Below, piece by piece: positions 51,622 to 60,149 of a DNA stretch of 64,000 nt. Each line of letters starts with the position of its first letter. The stretch's first letter is position 1. The stretch lies in the NCBI RefSeq assembly GCF_050433125.1, contig NZ_JBNPXV010000007.1, positions 1 to 64,000 of the forward strand, written 5' to 3'. This stretch comes from Roseimarinus sediminis. GTDB taxonomy: Bacteria > Bacteroidota > Bacteroidia > Bacteroidales > Prolixibacteraceae. The notes under the pieces are model-generated. The model was not told the origin of the DNA, made no database searches, and saw only the letters and a list, made by a program, of their open reading frames with translations. The position numbers and the translations under genes are program-made.

Positions 51622-52427
51622 ATTGTTGCTGTTTCGTGTGTGATATAAGTTAAGATCGAATCAAAAGCATCGATTGCAGCTTTATTTTGCTGATTGTACA
51701 CCGTAAGGCCATGATCCGCTTTTTCACCAATTTCCATTATAAAGGGTATTTGTCCGATTAAAGGAACCGAAAGCTCATGGGCAAGGTTCAGTCCGCCTCC
51801 CTTTCCGAAAATATAATACTGCTCGTCGGGGTGCTGTGCCGGAATAAACCATGCCATGTTTTCAACAATACCCAATACCGGAACTCCGATATGCGCCGAA
51901 AGAAACATGTCGGCCGCTTTTCGGGCATCTGCGACGGCTACCTGTTGGGGAGTTGTAACTATAATTGCCCCCGAAAGATTCATTTTTTGCACCGTAGTAA
52001 GCTGAATATCGCCTGTTCCTGGTGGAAAATCGACGATCATATAATCGATGTCACCCCAAAGAGTGTCTTCAAAAAGCTGGGTAACTACTTTAGAAACCAG
52101 GGGGCCACGCCATACCAGTGATTGTTGTTTGCTTAAAAAGAACCCGATGGAAACCAGTTTTACTCCGTAGCGTTCAAAAGGTACAATGCGTTGTTTACCA
52201 TCAACTTCCTTGCTTTCAAGCTTACGCCCCTCAACCCCAAACATCAGAGGGATCGATGGACCGTACAAATCAGTGTCGACCAATGCAACCCGGTAACCTT
52301 GCCGTGCAAGGGCTACCGAAAGATTGGCCGAAACTGTTGATTTCCCTACTCCGCCTTTCCCCGATGCAACAACAATAATGTTTTTAACACTGGGAAGGGC
52401 CACTTTCTCAATGGCTTTCTTATCCAT
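51618..52427 (-). CDS. Mrp/NBP35-type P-loop ATPase
   Basis: A 269-residue ATPase of the Mrp/ApbC group for iron-sulfur cluster or metal-cofactor handling. It has the deviant Walker A ASGKGGVGKST and MIVDFPPGTGDIQ. The N-terminal DUF59 domain of the usual longer Mrp is absent. The CxxC that bridges a cluster at the dimer interface in Mrp is also absent: the matching place reads ENMAWFIPAQHPDEQYYIFG. So it may act with a partner rather than carry a cluster. It follows the DUF5320 protein and precedes the radical SAM gene. Confidence 0.9.
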   Translation of the reverse strand: MDKKAIEKVALPSVKNIIVVASGKGGVGKSTVSANLSVALARQGYRVALVDTDLYGPSIPLMFGVEGRKLESKEVDGKQRIVPFERYGVKLVSIGFFLSKQQSLVWRGPLVSKVVTQLFEDTLWGDIDYMIVDFPPGTGDIQLTTVQKMNLSGAIIVTTPQQVAVADARKAADMFLSAHIGVPVLGIVENMAWFIPAQHPDEQYYIFGKGGGLNLAHELSVPLIGQIPFIMEIGEKADHGLTVYNQQNKAAIDAFDSILTYITHETATI

Positions 52428-52445
52428 TTTGCCTGGAGCTAATCC

Positions 52446-52778
52446 TTAATTGTTTTCCAGGTCTTTCAGCCTGCGTTCAATTTCCTCTTGTGCTTTTTTT
52501 AGCGATTCGGCTTGTGCTTTCAGGTTGAGTATTTCATCGTTGCTGTTGGTTTGTGGTGCGTTGGTGTATCCGGCGTTGAATGCGAACCCACGACCACGAC
52601 CTCTGCGGCCACCAGAACCACGACCTTGTCCACCGCTGCCAAATCCACGGCCTTGTCCGCGTCCGCCGCCAAATCCGCTGGTAAAACCAGGGCTGTCATA
52701 TCCTGCACAATATCCTAAACTTCTGCCGGTCATAGAACCTTGTCCCATTGGACCTGTTTTGTCTCCTCTTGCCATCAT
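52446..52778 (-). CDS. DUF5320 domain protein
   Basis: A 110-residue protein with the DUF5320 start ARGDKTGPMGQGSMTGRSLG and a Cys (YCAGYD), then a Gly/Arg-rich stretch (about 35-65) and a C-terminal coiled coil (about 80-110, ILNLKAQAESLKKAQEEIER). Two ATGs in a row (52778, 52775). It is the first gene after the palindromic operator at 52884 and precedes mrp by 18 bases. Family function is unknown; it occurs with metal-cofactor genes. Confidence 0.85.
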   Translation of the reverse strand: MMARGDKTGPMGQGSMTGRSLGYCAGYDSPGFTSGFGGGRGQGRGFGSGGQGRGSGGRRGRGRGFAFNAGYTNAPQTNSNDEILNLKAQAESLKKAQEEIERRLKDLENN

Positions 52779-52867
52779 CTTTAATTTTTATGTGTAAGTT
52801 CTGTTTGATGTCTTTAGAAGCAAGTCTCTAGTCTTTTTCCTAAAGTCTTATAATCTATAGTACGGTA

Positions 52868-52901
52868 CAAAGGTAAAAAATAAAATGAACATAGGTTCAT
52901 T
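52868..52901 (-). promoter_or_regulatory. Promoter and palindromic operator of the DUF5320-mrp unit
   Basis: On the minus strand TACCTTTG (complement of 52868-52875) is a good -7 box. Directly upstream lies AATGAACATAGGTTCATT (52884-52901), a perfect 7+4+7 palindrome covering the expected -33 area. It is nearly the same as the palindrome in front of the DUF134 gene. The layout is that of a repressor site; the likely binder is the DUF134 protein (inference). Confidence 0.7.
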
Positions 52902-52916
52902 ACAGGACGCAAAATT

Positions 52917-53945
52917 TTATAAGCCGGCCAGGATAAGTGCTGCTCCAATCAATAGTGCAATCAGCATATTAATGGCTTTCACCTTGAAAAAATCTTTACG
53001 GCTTTCGGCCAGCAATGGAAGCATGCCGTGCCCGTCCTGTGAAATGGAGCTGGCAATCAGTATGCTTACAGGAATCATTCCTTGCGAAAAAAGTGTGACA
53101 AATACCAAATGTGGCCCCGATTCGGGGATAAAGCCCATTACTACAGCGATAAGTAAAATCAGGTAATCGTTTTTCTCGATTATACCTGACATCAGTTCAT
53201 TTGAAAGCACGAAGTGCAGTAATAAAAAGGCAGCCCACGACCACAATAGAATTCTCAGCAGGTGCTTTTTTATGATGTGCTTGTAAAGGTGTTCATTTAA
53301 AAAATGCTCAGGTACGCTAATAAAAACAAAAAGAAGGAAGAGGCTTCCTATCAGAAATGTAACTCTTTTCCATCCCCAGGCTGGAGTACCAATGGCACCG
53401 TTAAGCAACAACACAATAAACAGGAGAGCAAAAACGATCATGGCCAGCCGTTCAAATGATATTTTTCTCAGTTGAGTCAGGATGATTTTGTGATCAAAGC
53501 ATTTGCATACATCTTGCTGGTGGACAACAAAACCATGTACTTCTCGAGCTGTTTTTTGTTTCTTTTTAGTGAAATGGAGCACAATAAGTCCGCCAATAAT
53601 TGCAATAGCAAAAAGTATGGCATTGATGAGCAGAGCCTTCGCTGGAAACAGGGCAAACATGACAAAAGCCTCATCGCCCGATGTGGCAATCATAACACTC
53701 ACAAGTGCTGCCAGTCCTACCATGCGGTGTGTGTAAAGCGAAACAACGGTGAAGGCTCCCATGCAGCCGGGAGTAATGCCCAGCAAGGCTGCCATAATGA
53801 TTTGTGAAACAGGCGAGTGACGTAATTTTTCAGCCCAGGTGTTTCGGGTTTGTACGTTGATGTAATCGATTACCACCATCATGAGCAATACAAAAGCGGT
53901 AATCATTAACGATTGCTTTAATGTGGAAATGATTATGGTGTCCAT
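52917..53945 (-). CDS. Ten-TM permease, putative manganese/arsenic-type exporter
   Basis: A 342-residue membrane protein with about ten helices in two halves joined by a cytoplasmic part (about 130-165) containing the Cys/His cluster VHQQDVCKCFDH. The family is annotated in databases as putative manganese transporter or arsenic efflux-like; substrate unproven. Conserved repeats are LLGITPGCMGAFTVVSLYTH in the first half and GFIPESGPHLVFVTLF in the second. It is the last gene of the DUF134 unit and follows the metallo-hydrolase by eight bases. Confidence 0.75.
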   Translation of the reverse strand: MDTIIISTLKQSLMITAFVLLMMVVIDYINVQTRNTWAEKLRHSPVSQIIMAALLGITPGCMGAFTVVSLYTHRMVGLAALVSVMIATSGDEAFVMFALFPAKALLINAILFAIAIIGGLIVLHFTKKKQKTAREVHGFVVHQQDVCKCFDHKIILTQLRKISFERLAMIVFALLFIVLLLNGAIGTPAWGWKRVTFLIGSLFLLFVFISVPEHFLNEHLYKHIIKKHLLRILLWSWAAFLLLHFVLSNELMSGIIEKNDYLILLIAVVMGFIPESGPHLVFVTLFSQGMIPVSILIASSISQDGHGMLPLLAESRKDFFKVKAINMLIALLIGAALILAGL

Positions 53946-53953
53946 TGTGGTAT

Positions 53954-54736
53954 TTATTCAAAGGTGTACGTATTTCCTGTTTTTACCTGTTCAATTCCAA
54001 AGGCATTGTAAAAAGCAGCCAGGGCTGGAAGCGCAGTGCAATGCGACGGGATAATGTGTTTTACATTTTTGTCTTTCAGGTACCGGATCGTCTCGCGGGT
54101 TTGTCGGTTCTCTTCTTTTAAGTGAAAGCCTCCCATGATGCCCCATATCCGGTTGTCGCCTGTTATATTTTGTGCGTGTTCGAGGGTGTTTACCACCCCC
54201 GCGTGACCGCAACCTGTAAGCACAAATATACCCTTGGGGGTTTGCAAAACAAGGCCACTGTCGTCCATCACAAAATCGGGCTTGTAGTTATCGAATTCAA
54301 ACGGTGTGGTTTCCGATTCAAAATCGGTTGTTCTGGGCACTTCGCCCATAAAAATGATGTTGTCGCTGATATTGTAAGGCGCTGATGAGGTGAGCAACTC
54401 AAACTTCTGTTCCATTTCGGTTTTGCTCATATTGAGCCCAATGTAACTGTGGTCGCGTTTCCGGTAGCGATTGGCAAATGCACCGGGGTGACAAACAAGC
54501 TTGCCGCCGCTGAGCGATTTCAGTCCGTTACCATGGTCGTAATGGCCATGACTAAGCACAATGTGTGTTACAGCACTGAGCTCAATTCCCATAATACGGG
54601 CATTGTGTAGATAAACATCACTTTGCCCGCTGTCAAACAAAATAATTTGTCCGTCGTGTTCAATAAGATACGATAGCCCGTGTTCTGAAAGTGTTTTCGA
54701 TCCGGGTGCATTGTCGGTGAGTACAGAAATTTTCAT
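53954..54736 (-). CDS. Metallo-beta-lactamase-fold hydrolase (COG1237)
   Basis: A 260-residue MBL-fold protein. The metal-binding motif is LSHGHYDHGNGL (HxHxDH), with further ligand positions in TGCGHAGVVN and near the C-terminal SHCTA. It belongs to the COG1237 group related to archaeal RFA-P synthase-like proteins, common in anaerobes, function uncertain. It overlaps the NifX-like gene by four bases. Confidence 0.85.
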   Translation of the reverse strand: MKISVLTDNAPGSKTLSEHGLSYLIEHDGQIILFDSGQSDVYLHNARIMGIELSAVTHIVLSHGHYDHGNGLKSLSGGKLVCHPGAFANRYRKRDHSYIGLNMSKTEMEQKFELLTSSAPYNISDNIIFMGEVPRTTDFESETTPFEFDNYKPDFVMDDSGLVLQTPKGIFVLTGCGHAGVVNTLEHAQNITGDNRIWGIMGGFHLKEENRQTRETIRYLKDKNVKHIIPSHCTALPALAAFYNAFGIEQVKTGNTYTFE

Positions 54737-55197
54737 GCCTTGATGTTTTTCGATCTAAAGCCATGCGATTCTACCTTACTTTTTATGATTCCTTTACCTA
54801 TGGTAAAAACCTTAAACTGGGTGCGATCTTGTTTCAGTTCTTCAACAATCCAGTGCATTTGCCGCTCAATGGCAAGCAATGCAGCATCAATATTTTCGGC
54901 ATGAATGATCACCGGAATAAAATGAGGTGTCATCAATCTGATATTTTCACCAAAGCTGCCAGAAACGAGTAAATTTATTTTTCGTTGATTTAGCAGATCG
55001 ACAATGGCCTGACCTTTTTCCATTAAATCGATTTGACTGCTGCCATACGGAGTCGGGTTAGGAAGCAGTTCGGGTGCACTAAATTGTTGGTTCTTCCATT
55101 CAAATAGCTGATAAGTGTCGGCCGAACCAAAAAAGCCAGCGTGCAGCAGGCCTGCTTTGTCTGTGGCAAAAGCAATTCGTACGGTAGTATTTTGCAT
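54733..55197 (-). CDS. NifX/NifB-like cofactor-binding protein
   Basis: A 154-residue protein of the dinitrogenase iron-molybdenum cofactor family (NifX, NafY, VnfX, ORP). The family pattern is IAFATDKAGLLHAGFFGSAD, followed by LFEWKNQ, and GQAIVDLLNQRKINLLVSGS for the second half. Members bind metal clusters without being enzymes. No nif genes are present nearby. It overlaps the metallo-hydrolase gene and is preceded by DUF1847 (15 bases). Confidence 0.8.
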   Translation of the reverse strand: MQNTTVRIAFATDKAGLLHAGFFGSADTYQLFEWKNQQFSAPELLPNPTPYGSSQIDLMEKGQAIVDLLNQRKINLLVSGSFGENIRLMTPHFIPVIIHAENIDAALLAIERQMHWIVEELKQDRTQFKVFTIGKGIIKSKVESHGFRSKNIKA

Positions 55198-55212
55198 CGT
55201 TTTTGATTTTTG

Positions 55213-55683
55213 TTATTCTTCATTGATCGATTCAAACCTTGAATTAGGATAATGATTCCTGATTCGGTCTTTCACAATTAAGGGACTAACCGGTACTTCT
55301 GAATGGAGGTTGAAAACCATGTCGTGTCCTACGCAAAGCCCCATCATGATGTTGAGTTCACATTGATGTTCCTTAAGATAGGAAGCTTGTCCGGCCGGGT
55401 TACAGAGCAGTCCTTTCGTGCCGGGCAGCAATTCATCTTTTTTAATTTTCCCATATTTGCAGTCAACACTAAATACTTCAAATCCATGTTGACTGAGGAT
55501 TTTGCTTAAACTTTCTGCTTGTTTTCTAAAATTAACACAATAAGCAATCCCTATTGTTTTTATTCCCGCCAGGCTGGCAAAGGCCAATAGCTCGTCAACA
55601 CGATCGAGTTGCTTGTTTTTAGCCGCCTCTGCATATTTCATGATTTCACGGTCACGGGTGTTGTATTGTGCGATGCTTTTCAT
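55213..55683 (-). CDS. DUF1847 metal-binding-type protein
   Basis: 156 residues from the ATG at 55683, which lies seven bases after the DUF134 stop; the longer frame overlaps that gene. It is recognised as DUF1847 from LLCNPAGQASYL, MMGLCVGHDMVFNLHSEVPV and SPLIVKDRIRNH. It has five Cys residues (AYCVNF, DCKYG, LCNPAG, HQCELN, GLCVGHD), which suits metal or cluster binding. Function unknown. Confidence 0.85.
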   Translation of the reverse strand: MKSIAQYNTRDREIMKYAEAAKNKQLDRVDELLAFASLAGIKTIGIAYCVNFRKQAESLSKILSQHGFEVFSVDCKYGKIKKDELLPGTKGLLCNPAGQASYLKEHQCELNIMMGLCVGHDMVFNLHSEVPVSPLIVKDRIRNHYPNSRFESINEE

Positions 55684-55690
55684 TTTGATG

Positions 55691-56140
55691 CTATGTATGT
55701 GACTTGTGATTTTTACTTCCCCTGCTATCATTTTTTGTATTTTCCTTTCCGATGGCTGTCAGGTCGTTTGAATTACAATTACGACAGTGGGTGATGGGCT
55801 TTATTGCAACGATGGTTTCGTTACATTGATCACATTTGTACCAGTAATCATCGGTAATATAGGATCCTCCTTTAATGATGATGGCCTTTCCTTCGACAAA
55901 TGCTTTCGAGATACTTTTCCTGGCTTTGTCATAGAGACGGGTGAAGGTAGGGCGTGAAATATTCATTCGTTCCGCTGCATCCTCCTGCGAAAGATTCTCA
56001 TAATCGGCAAGTCGTATGGCTTCAAATTCCTCGTAAAGTAAATTGATGCTTTCGAGCTCGCGCATGGGAATGCCAAAGGGCTTATAGCCTTCCATGGGAG
56101 GGAACATTCCAATTTTTCTCTTTCGAATTCTGTTGGGCAT
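55691..56140 (-). CDS. DUF134 HTH regulator with zinc ribbon
   Basis: 149 residues from the ATG at 56140 (MPNRIRKRKIG); an upstream in-frame ATG at 56164 would start inside the -7 box and is unlikely. The DUF134 family has a sigma-region-4-like helix-turn-helix, here EFEAIRLADYENLSQEDAAE and ISRPTFTRLYDKARK. The C-terminal part (about 105-135) has two CxxC pairs (CDQCNE, CRNCNS), a zinc ribbon. It is the first gene of the unit and probably controls it through the palindrome just upstream. Confidence 0.88.
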   Translation of the reverse strand: MPNRIRKRKIGMFPPMEGYKPFGIPMRELESINLLYEEFEAIRLADYENLSQEDAAERMNISRPTFTRLYDKARKSISKAFVEGKAIIIKGGSYITDDYWYKCDQCNETIVAIKPITHCRNCNSNDLTAIGKENTKNDSRGSKNHKSHT

Positions 56141-56161
56141 GATTGCAGCTTTTGAATTCTG

Positions 56162-56191
56162 CAAAGATAATAAAATGAACCAATGTTTATT
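56162..56191 (-). promoter_or_regulatory. Promoter and palindromic operator of the DUF134 unit
   Basis: TATCTTTG on the minus strand (complement of 56162-56169) is a -7 box about 22 bases from the DUF134 ATG. AATGAAC-CAAT-GTTTATT (56174-56191) lies four bases upstream and differs from the perfect palindrome at 52884 by one arm base. TAAAATGAAC at the left side is the same in both. The site lies between the pstB stop (56198) and the promoter. Confidence 0.65.
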
Positions 56192-56197
56192 TGCTGC

Positions 56198-57019
56198 TTA
56201 GTTGCCATCGCGAAGATAATCTCTTAAAAGTGCAGTCTGTGGACGTGTGAAAAGATCGTTGGGAGCTCCCTCTTCAATAATTTCGCCATAATACATAAAT
56301 ACAACATGGTCGGCCAGGCGCTTGGCTTGTCGTAAAATGTGGGTTACCAACACAATGGTGTAGTGGCTTTTTATTTCGCGAAACAGCTTTTCGATGGTGC
56401 TGCTCGACATGGGGTCGAGTGCCGAGGTGGGTTCGTCGGCCAGTATAATCAGTGGTTTAACGGCCAGGCCGCGTGCCAGGCACAGGCGTTGTTGCTGACC
56501 AATCGACAGGTTGTTGGCCGGCGTGTGCAGACGGTCTTTTACCTCGTCCCATAAGCCAACTTCGCGCAGGTTTTTCTCAATATTGTGCGCAATAAGTTTT
56601 TTGTCTTTAATGCCTTTAAGTCGTAATCCGTAGGCTACATTTTTATAAATCGACATGGGTAGCGGGTAAGGGCGTTGCGAAAGCAATCCCATTTTTTGGC
56701 GCAGGTCTGCAACGTTTTGCCGTGTGTTGAGTATGTCGTCGCCATCGATGTTGATGGTGCCGGTAACATTAAGCTCCTTGTACAGGTCGGTGAGGCGGTT
56801 GAGGCTTTTTAGCAGGGTTGTTTTACCGCAGCCCGAAGGGCCTAACAGTACCGTTACCTTGTTTTTGGGGATTTCGAGGTTGATGTTTTTCAGAATATGA
56901 TGTCCCGGGGCATGTACGTCAAGGTTTTTGATGCTTATGGCGCTGGGCACCGAAGCTTTTTCGTGACGTGTTGCTTTTTGTGGAGATGGTGTCATAACTT
57001 TTGCTTGAATGAGTTCCAT
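56198..57019 (-). CDS. pstB: Phosphate ABC transporter ATP-binding protein
   Basis: A 273-residue ABC ATPase with Walker A GPSGCGKTT, signature LSIGQQQRL and Walker B LIILADEPTSALDP. The order behind pstC and pstA identifies it as PstB. A 25-residue N-terminal extension precedes the fold. 19 bases separate it from pstA. No phoU follows; the PhoU-like domain in this window is fused to the Na/Pi cotransporter. Confidence 0.95.
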   Translation of the reverse strand: MELIQAKVMTPSPQKATRHEKASVPSAISIKNLDVHAPGHHILKNINLEIPKNKVTVLLGPSGCGKTTLLKSLNRLTDLYKELNVTGTINIDGDDILNTRQNVADLRQKMGLLSQRPYPLPMSIYKNVAYGLRLKGIKDKKLIAHNIEKNLREVGLWDEVKDRLHTPANNLSIGQQQRLCLARGLAVKPLIILADEPTSALDPMSSSTIEKLFREIKSHYTIVLVTHILRQAKRLADHVVFMYYGEIIEEGAPNDLFTRPQTALLRDYLRDGN

Positions 57020-57038
57020 GGTTGCTTATTTTTACGAT

Positions 57039-57893
57039 TTATTTAATGATGGTTTTTGAATACCGACGCGACAAGGCACGGGCTGAGAGGCTGATGACGA
57101 GTATGATAATGGTTAAAATTGCAGCTGCGGCATAAGCTCTTTCGCGAACTTCGGGTATGGGCGAGCTAAGCTGGAAGAAGATAGCCAGGGGGAGTGTTGC
57201 CGCGGGTTCGTCGAGGTTTACGGGGATAAGGTCGGTGTAACCTGCGGTAAAAAGTACCGATGCTGCATCGCCAATGCCACGTCCAAAAGCCAGCAGAATG
57301 GCGGTAATAAGCCCCGGAAATCCTTGTTTCAGCATAATTTTAAAGGCTGTTTCGGTTTTGGTTGAGCCCATGGCCAGCACCGATTCCTGCATGCCAATGG
57401 GGATTTTGCTCAGTACCTCGTCGAACGTACGTACCACAATTGGTGCAATTAGTAGAGCTACAGTAATAATTCCGGCTATTAGCGAGGCATTCATCCCCAG
57501 ATAGAGCATCAGCGTAAATCCAAAAGCACCATACACAATTGAAGGAATGCCCCACAGCGCATCGAGAAAATAACGGACTGTCGTTTGGGTTTTCTTGTGC
57601 CTCACCAGGTGCACGTTGATGAATAATGCTGCGGGCACACCAATAACTATTGCCATAAGCGTTGCCCCCAGGGCAATGTAAAGTGACCCAATAATGGCAT
57701 TGAGTACACCTCCTTCGCCTCCGTAATAATAACCGCCTTTTGGGGTTTTGGTAATCATGTCGAACGATAGAGCGTTGAAGCCTTTCACAAAAATTACAAC
57801 AATAATGAAAGCCAGTAGAACAATAAGCGAGTAGGTGGCTATGCCCGATAAGCTTTTAAATATTTTTTCTTCTATCACCTTTGCTCGTTTCAT
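57039..57893 (-). CDS. pstA: Phosphate ABC transporter permease PstA
   Basis: A 284-residue permease with about six helices. The EAA-loop region is SVLAMGSTKTETAFKIML and FGRGIGDAASVLF. It overlaps pstC by four bases (ATGA). Confidence 0.94.
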   Translation of the reverse strand: MKRAKVIEEKIFKSLSGIATYSLIVLLAFIIVVIFVKGFNALSFDMITKTPKGGYYYGGEGGVLNAIIGSLYIALGATLMAIVIGVPAALFINVHLVRHKKTQTTVRYFLDALWGIPSIVYGAFGFTLMLYLGMNASLIAGIITVALLIAPIVVRTFDEVLSKIPIGMQESVLAMGSTKTETAFKIMLKQGFPGLITAILLAFGRGIGDAASVLFTAGYTDLIPVNLDEPAATLPLAIFFQLSSPIPEVRERAYAAAAILTIIILVISLSARALSRRYSKTIIK

Positions 57894-58777
57894 CGTTGTT
57901 GGGTTTTATGAATAAAATATCGAAATACAAGATTGATTAGCAGGATGATAACCAAAAGCAGCAGAGCGGCAAACATTAATGCCGAGTCGTACATTGGTAT
58001 CGAAAGCATTTCGCCATAGTTGTTGGCAATAAGGGCGGGGAGCGGGTATCCGGCTTTAAAGGGGTTGGCTGTTGCCTGTACCATGTTGCCCACTACCATC
58101 ATTACGGCCAGGGTTTCGCCAAATGCTTTGGCAAGTCCCAGTCCAAACGACGAGATAATGCCCGGGTAACTGCCACGTATTACCACATGTTTTACCGACT
58201 CCCAGTACGTAGCTCCCAGCGATAGCGAGGCTTCCTGTAAGCCACGTGGCACTGTATTGAATATTTCAATAAGCATGTTCAACATATACGGGATGCACAT
58301 AATGGCCAGCACAATACCACCCGAAAGGATAGAATAGCCCGACGATTCGGTGTTGAAAAGTGGTGCAAGCACATTTGAGGTAAAGGGTACAATAATAAGT
58401 ACGCCCCACACACCGTAAATAACCGATGGCAGTCCGGCCAGTATGTCAATAACCGGGTGCATCATGTCGATAAGCTTTTTGCTTGCAAACTGGGTGAGGT
58501 AAATGCCGGCCAGAAGGCACACGGGCGCTGCAAATACAAACGACAATAGGGTAACATACATCGAACTGGTTATGAAAGGCCAAAAACCAAACTTTCCGCT
58601 GTTGGGATGCCAGTTTGACGAGGTAATGAGCTCGCCCAGTGTGTGCTCACCCAGCAATGGTGCCGATTTAAAATACAGTGCGACCCCTATGATTACCGGT
58701 AAAAGTAAAATGCATATCAAGGCAGCAATCATCCACCCATTTGAAATTCGGTCGCTTATTTTTCGTTTGCTTAACAT
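57890..58777 (-). CDS. pstC: Phosphate ABC transporter permease PstC
   Basis: A 295-residue permease with six helices. IDILAGLPSVIYGVWG and the EAA loop SLSLGATYWESVKHVV, followed by LGLAKAFGETLAVMMVVGNM, are typical. It is separated from pstS by 333 bases with a hairpin, so pstS may be expressed at a different level. Confidence 0.94.
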   Translation of the reverse strand: MLSKRKISDRISNGWMIAALICILLLPVIIGVALYFKSAPLLGEHTLGELITSSNWHPNSGKFGFWPFITSSMYVTLLSFVFAAPVCLLAGIYLTQFASKKLIDMMHPVIDILAGLPSVIYGVWGVLIIVPFTSNVLAPLFNTESSGYSILSGGIVLAIMCIPYMLNMLIEIFNTVPRGLQEASLSLGATYWESVKHVVIRGSYPGIISSFGLGLAKAFGETLAVMMVVGNMVQATANPFKAGYPLPALIANNYGEMLSIPMYDSALMFAALLLLVIILLINLVFRYFIHKTQQR

Positions 58778-59110
58778 TTTTTAGTCAATAGTTCCCGATG
58801 TCGTTCGTGCCTCACTCATCGGGACTGGTCGCATAGCTCCCAGCATTAGTAAATAGTCAACAGTTATTGAGTCATTGCTTTTTTGAAACTTGCAAGCCCT
58901 GTGAGATATTCTCCTTACGTCGCATTTCACGGGCTAAACCTGTAATTTTCATTTTGAAAGCAATAGGAGGTGACCCGACTTCAAACGCGAAGCGTCAAAC
59001 GGGCTTTGCCCTCGAACGCACAGCATCAAACATGACTCGTCCTAAACCTGAAACACACCCTCCAACATTCCATTCTTCCATTTTTCCAAGAATCCAGTCT
59101 TCCATAAACA
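58778..59110. other. pstS-pstC intergenic region with hairpin
   Basis: 333 bases without a gene. TCCCGATG (58793-58800) and CATCGGGA (58817-58824) form an 8-bp hairpin just upstream of pstC on the minus strand, inside an imperfect direct repeat (AGTCAATAGT, AGTCAACAGT). No T tract follows at once, so it may be an mRNA processing or stability element that separates pstS from pstCAB rather than a full terminator. The rest is low in coding character, with iterated CCATTCTTCC/CCAGTCTTCC words at about 59075-59105. Confidence 0.5.
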
Positions 59111-60046
59111 TTACAACTTCTCCAAATATCCATCAATCTTTGCCTTGCTAATAGGTACATACCCGGCTTCTTTGATGTATTGCTGTCCCGAGGTAAGGCA
59201 CCATTTGATGAAATCGAGTGCGGCTTGTTTTTCGGGTTTTCCGTCCGAAACAAAATACAGTTCACGTGCCGGTGGCGAGGGGTAATTTCCACTGGCAATG
59301 GCTGCGAGTATCTCGTCGAAGGTGTTGTAGAAATCTTCGTCGGCATCAATATGTCCGTTTTCATTCAGGTCGATGGGTATCACTTCGATGCCGGGGCGTT
59401 TTTTGCTGCTTTCGATATCGTAAATAAAAATGGTGTTGTTGAAAGCCACGCCCAGTGGGTCTTTCCCTACAGCTTCGGCTAACCCGGGGTCGCCATATAT
59501 GCCAATGCCCTGCAGGTCTTCCTGAGTGCCTCCCAGGTATTTTGCCCAGGTTCCGGCTGCGCCACAGGCATCGGAACGGGTATAAACAACTATTTCGTTT
59601 GCTTCTTCGTTTGCAAAAAACCGGTTCCAGTTTGTAATGTCTCCATCAATGTAAACAGCTTTCAGTTCGTCGCGGGTTAAGCCTCTTGTTTTTAGCGCGT
59701 TGAGATAAGGATTCTTAGCACTGATGGTTGGTAACACTGCATCGATGGTAAGGCCGGCCCACCATACGCCTTTGTTGATTTCGGCCGGGGCTATCTCGCG
59801 CGAAAACATGCCCAGGTCAACCGTGCCCGACAACGCATCGGCCATGCCTTTGCCGGCACCTCCACCCGATATGTTGAAACGTACATCGGGATTTTCTTTT
59901 TTGTATTCTTCTGCCCACATAACCACTAAAGGGTACAGTGCAAAAGCCCCGGAAATACTAATGGTTTGTTCTTTTTGTTTTTTCGAGGCACACGAATTAA
60001 ACAGTGCCATAATCAGAATAAAAATGATGGTTTTAGATGTTTTCAT
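59111..60046 (-). CDS. pstS: Phosphate-binding lipoprotein PstS
   Basis: A 311-residue periplasmic-binding protein. The signal peptide ends at the lipobox LFNSCAS (Cys19). Phosphate-binding loops are visible as ISGAFALYPLV, NISGGGAGKGMADAL and TRSDACGAAGTW. It captures phosphate for PstCAB. It is preceded by a porin-like gene on the same strand. Confidence 0.93.
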   Translation of the reverse strand: MKTSKTIIFILIMALFNSCASKKQKEQTISISGAFALYPLVVMWAEEYKKENPDVRFNISGGGAGKGMADALSGTVDLGMFSREIAPAEINKGVWWAGLTIDAVLPTISAKNPYLNALKTRGLTRDELKAVYIDGDITNWNRFFANEEANEIVVYTRSDACGAAGTWAKYLGGTQEDLQGIGIYGDPGLAEAVGKDPLGVAFNNTIFIYDIESSKKRPGIEVIPIDLNENGHIDADEDFYNTFDEILAAIASGNYPSPPARELYFVSDGKPEKQAALDFIKWCLTSGQQYIKEAGYVPISKAKIDGYLEKL

Positions 60047-60149
60047 ACGATTGAATTGTTTGTTTTTTTATGGTATCGTATGGAACTCGCATGATGTGAA
60101 TTATTTTCAACTTAGAGGTCAATTTTTTACATGCTCGTTTCATAGTCTC

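Noticed and set aside
54733..55197. Nitrogen fixation genes suggested by the NifX-like protein
   Set aside because: No nifHDK, nifE/N or nifB is nearby, and lone NifX-family proteins are common in anaerobes outside nitrogen fixation.
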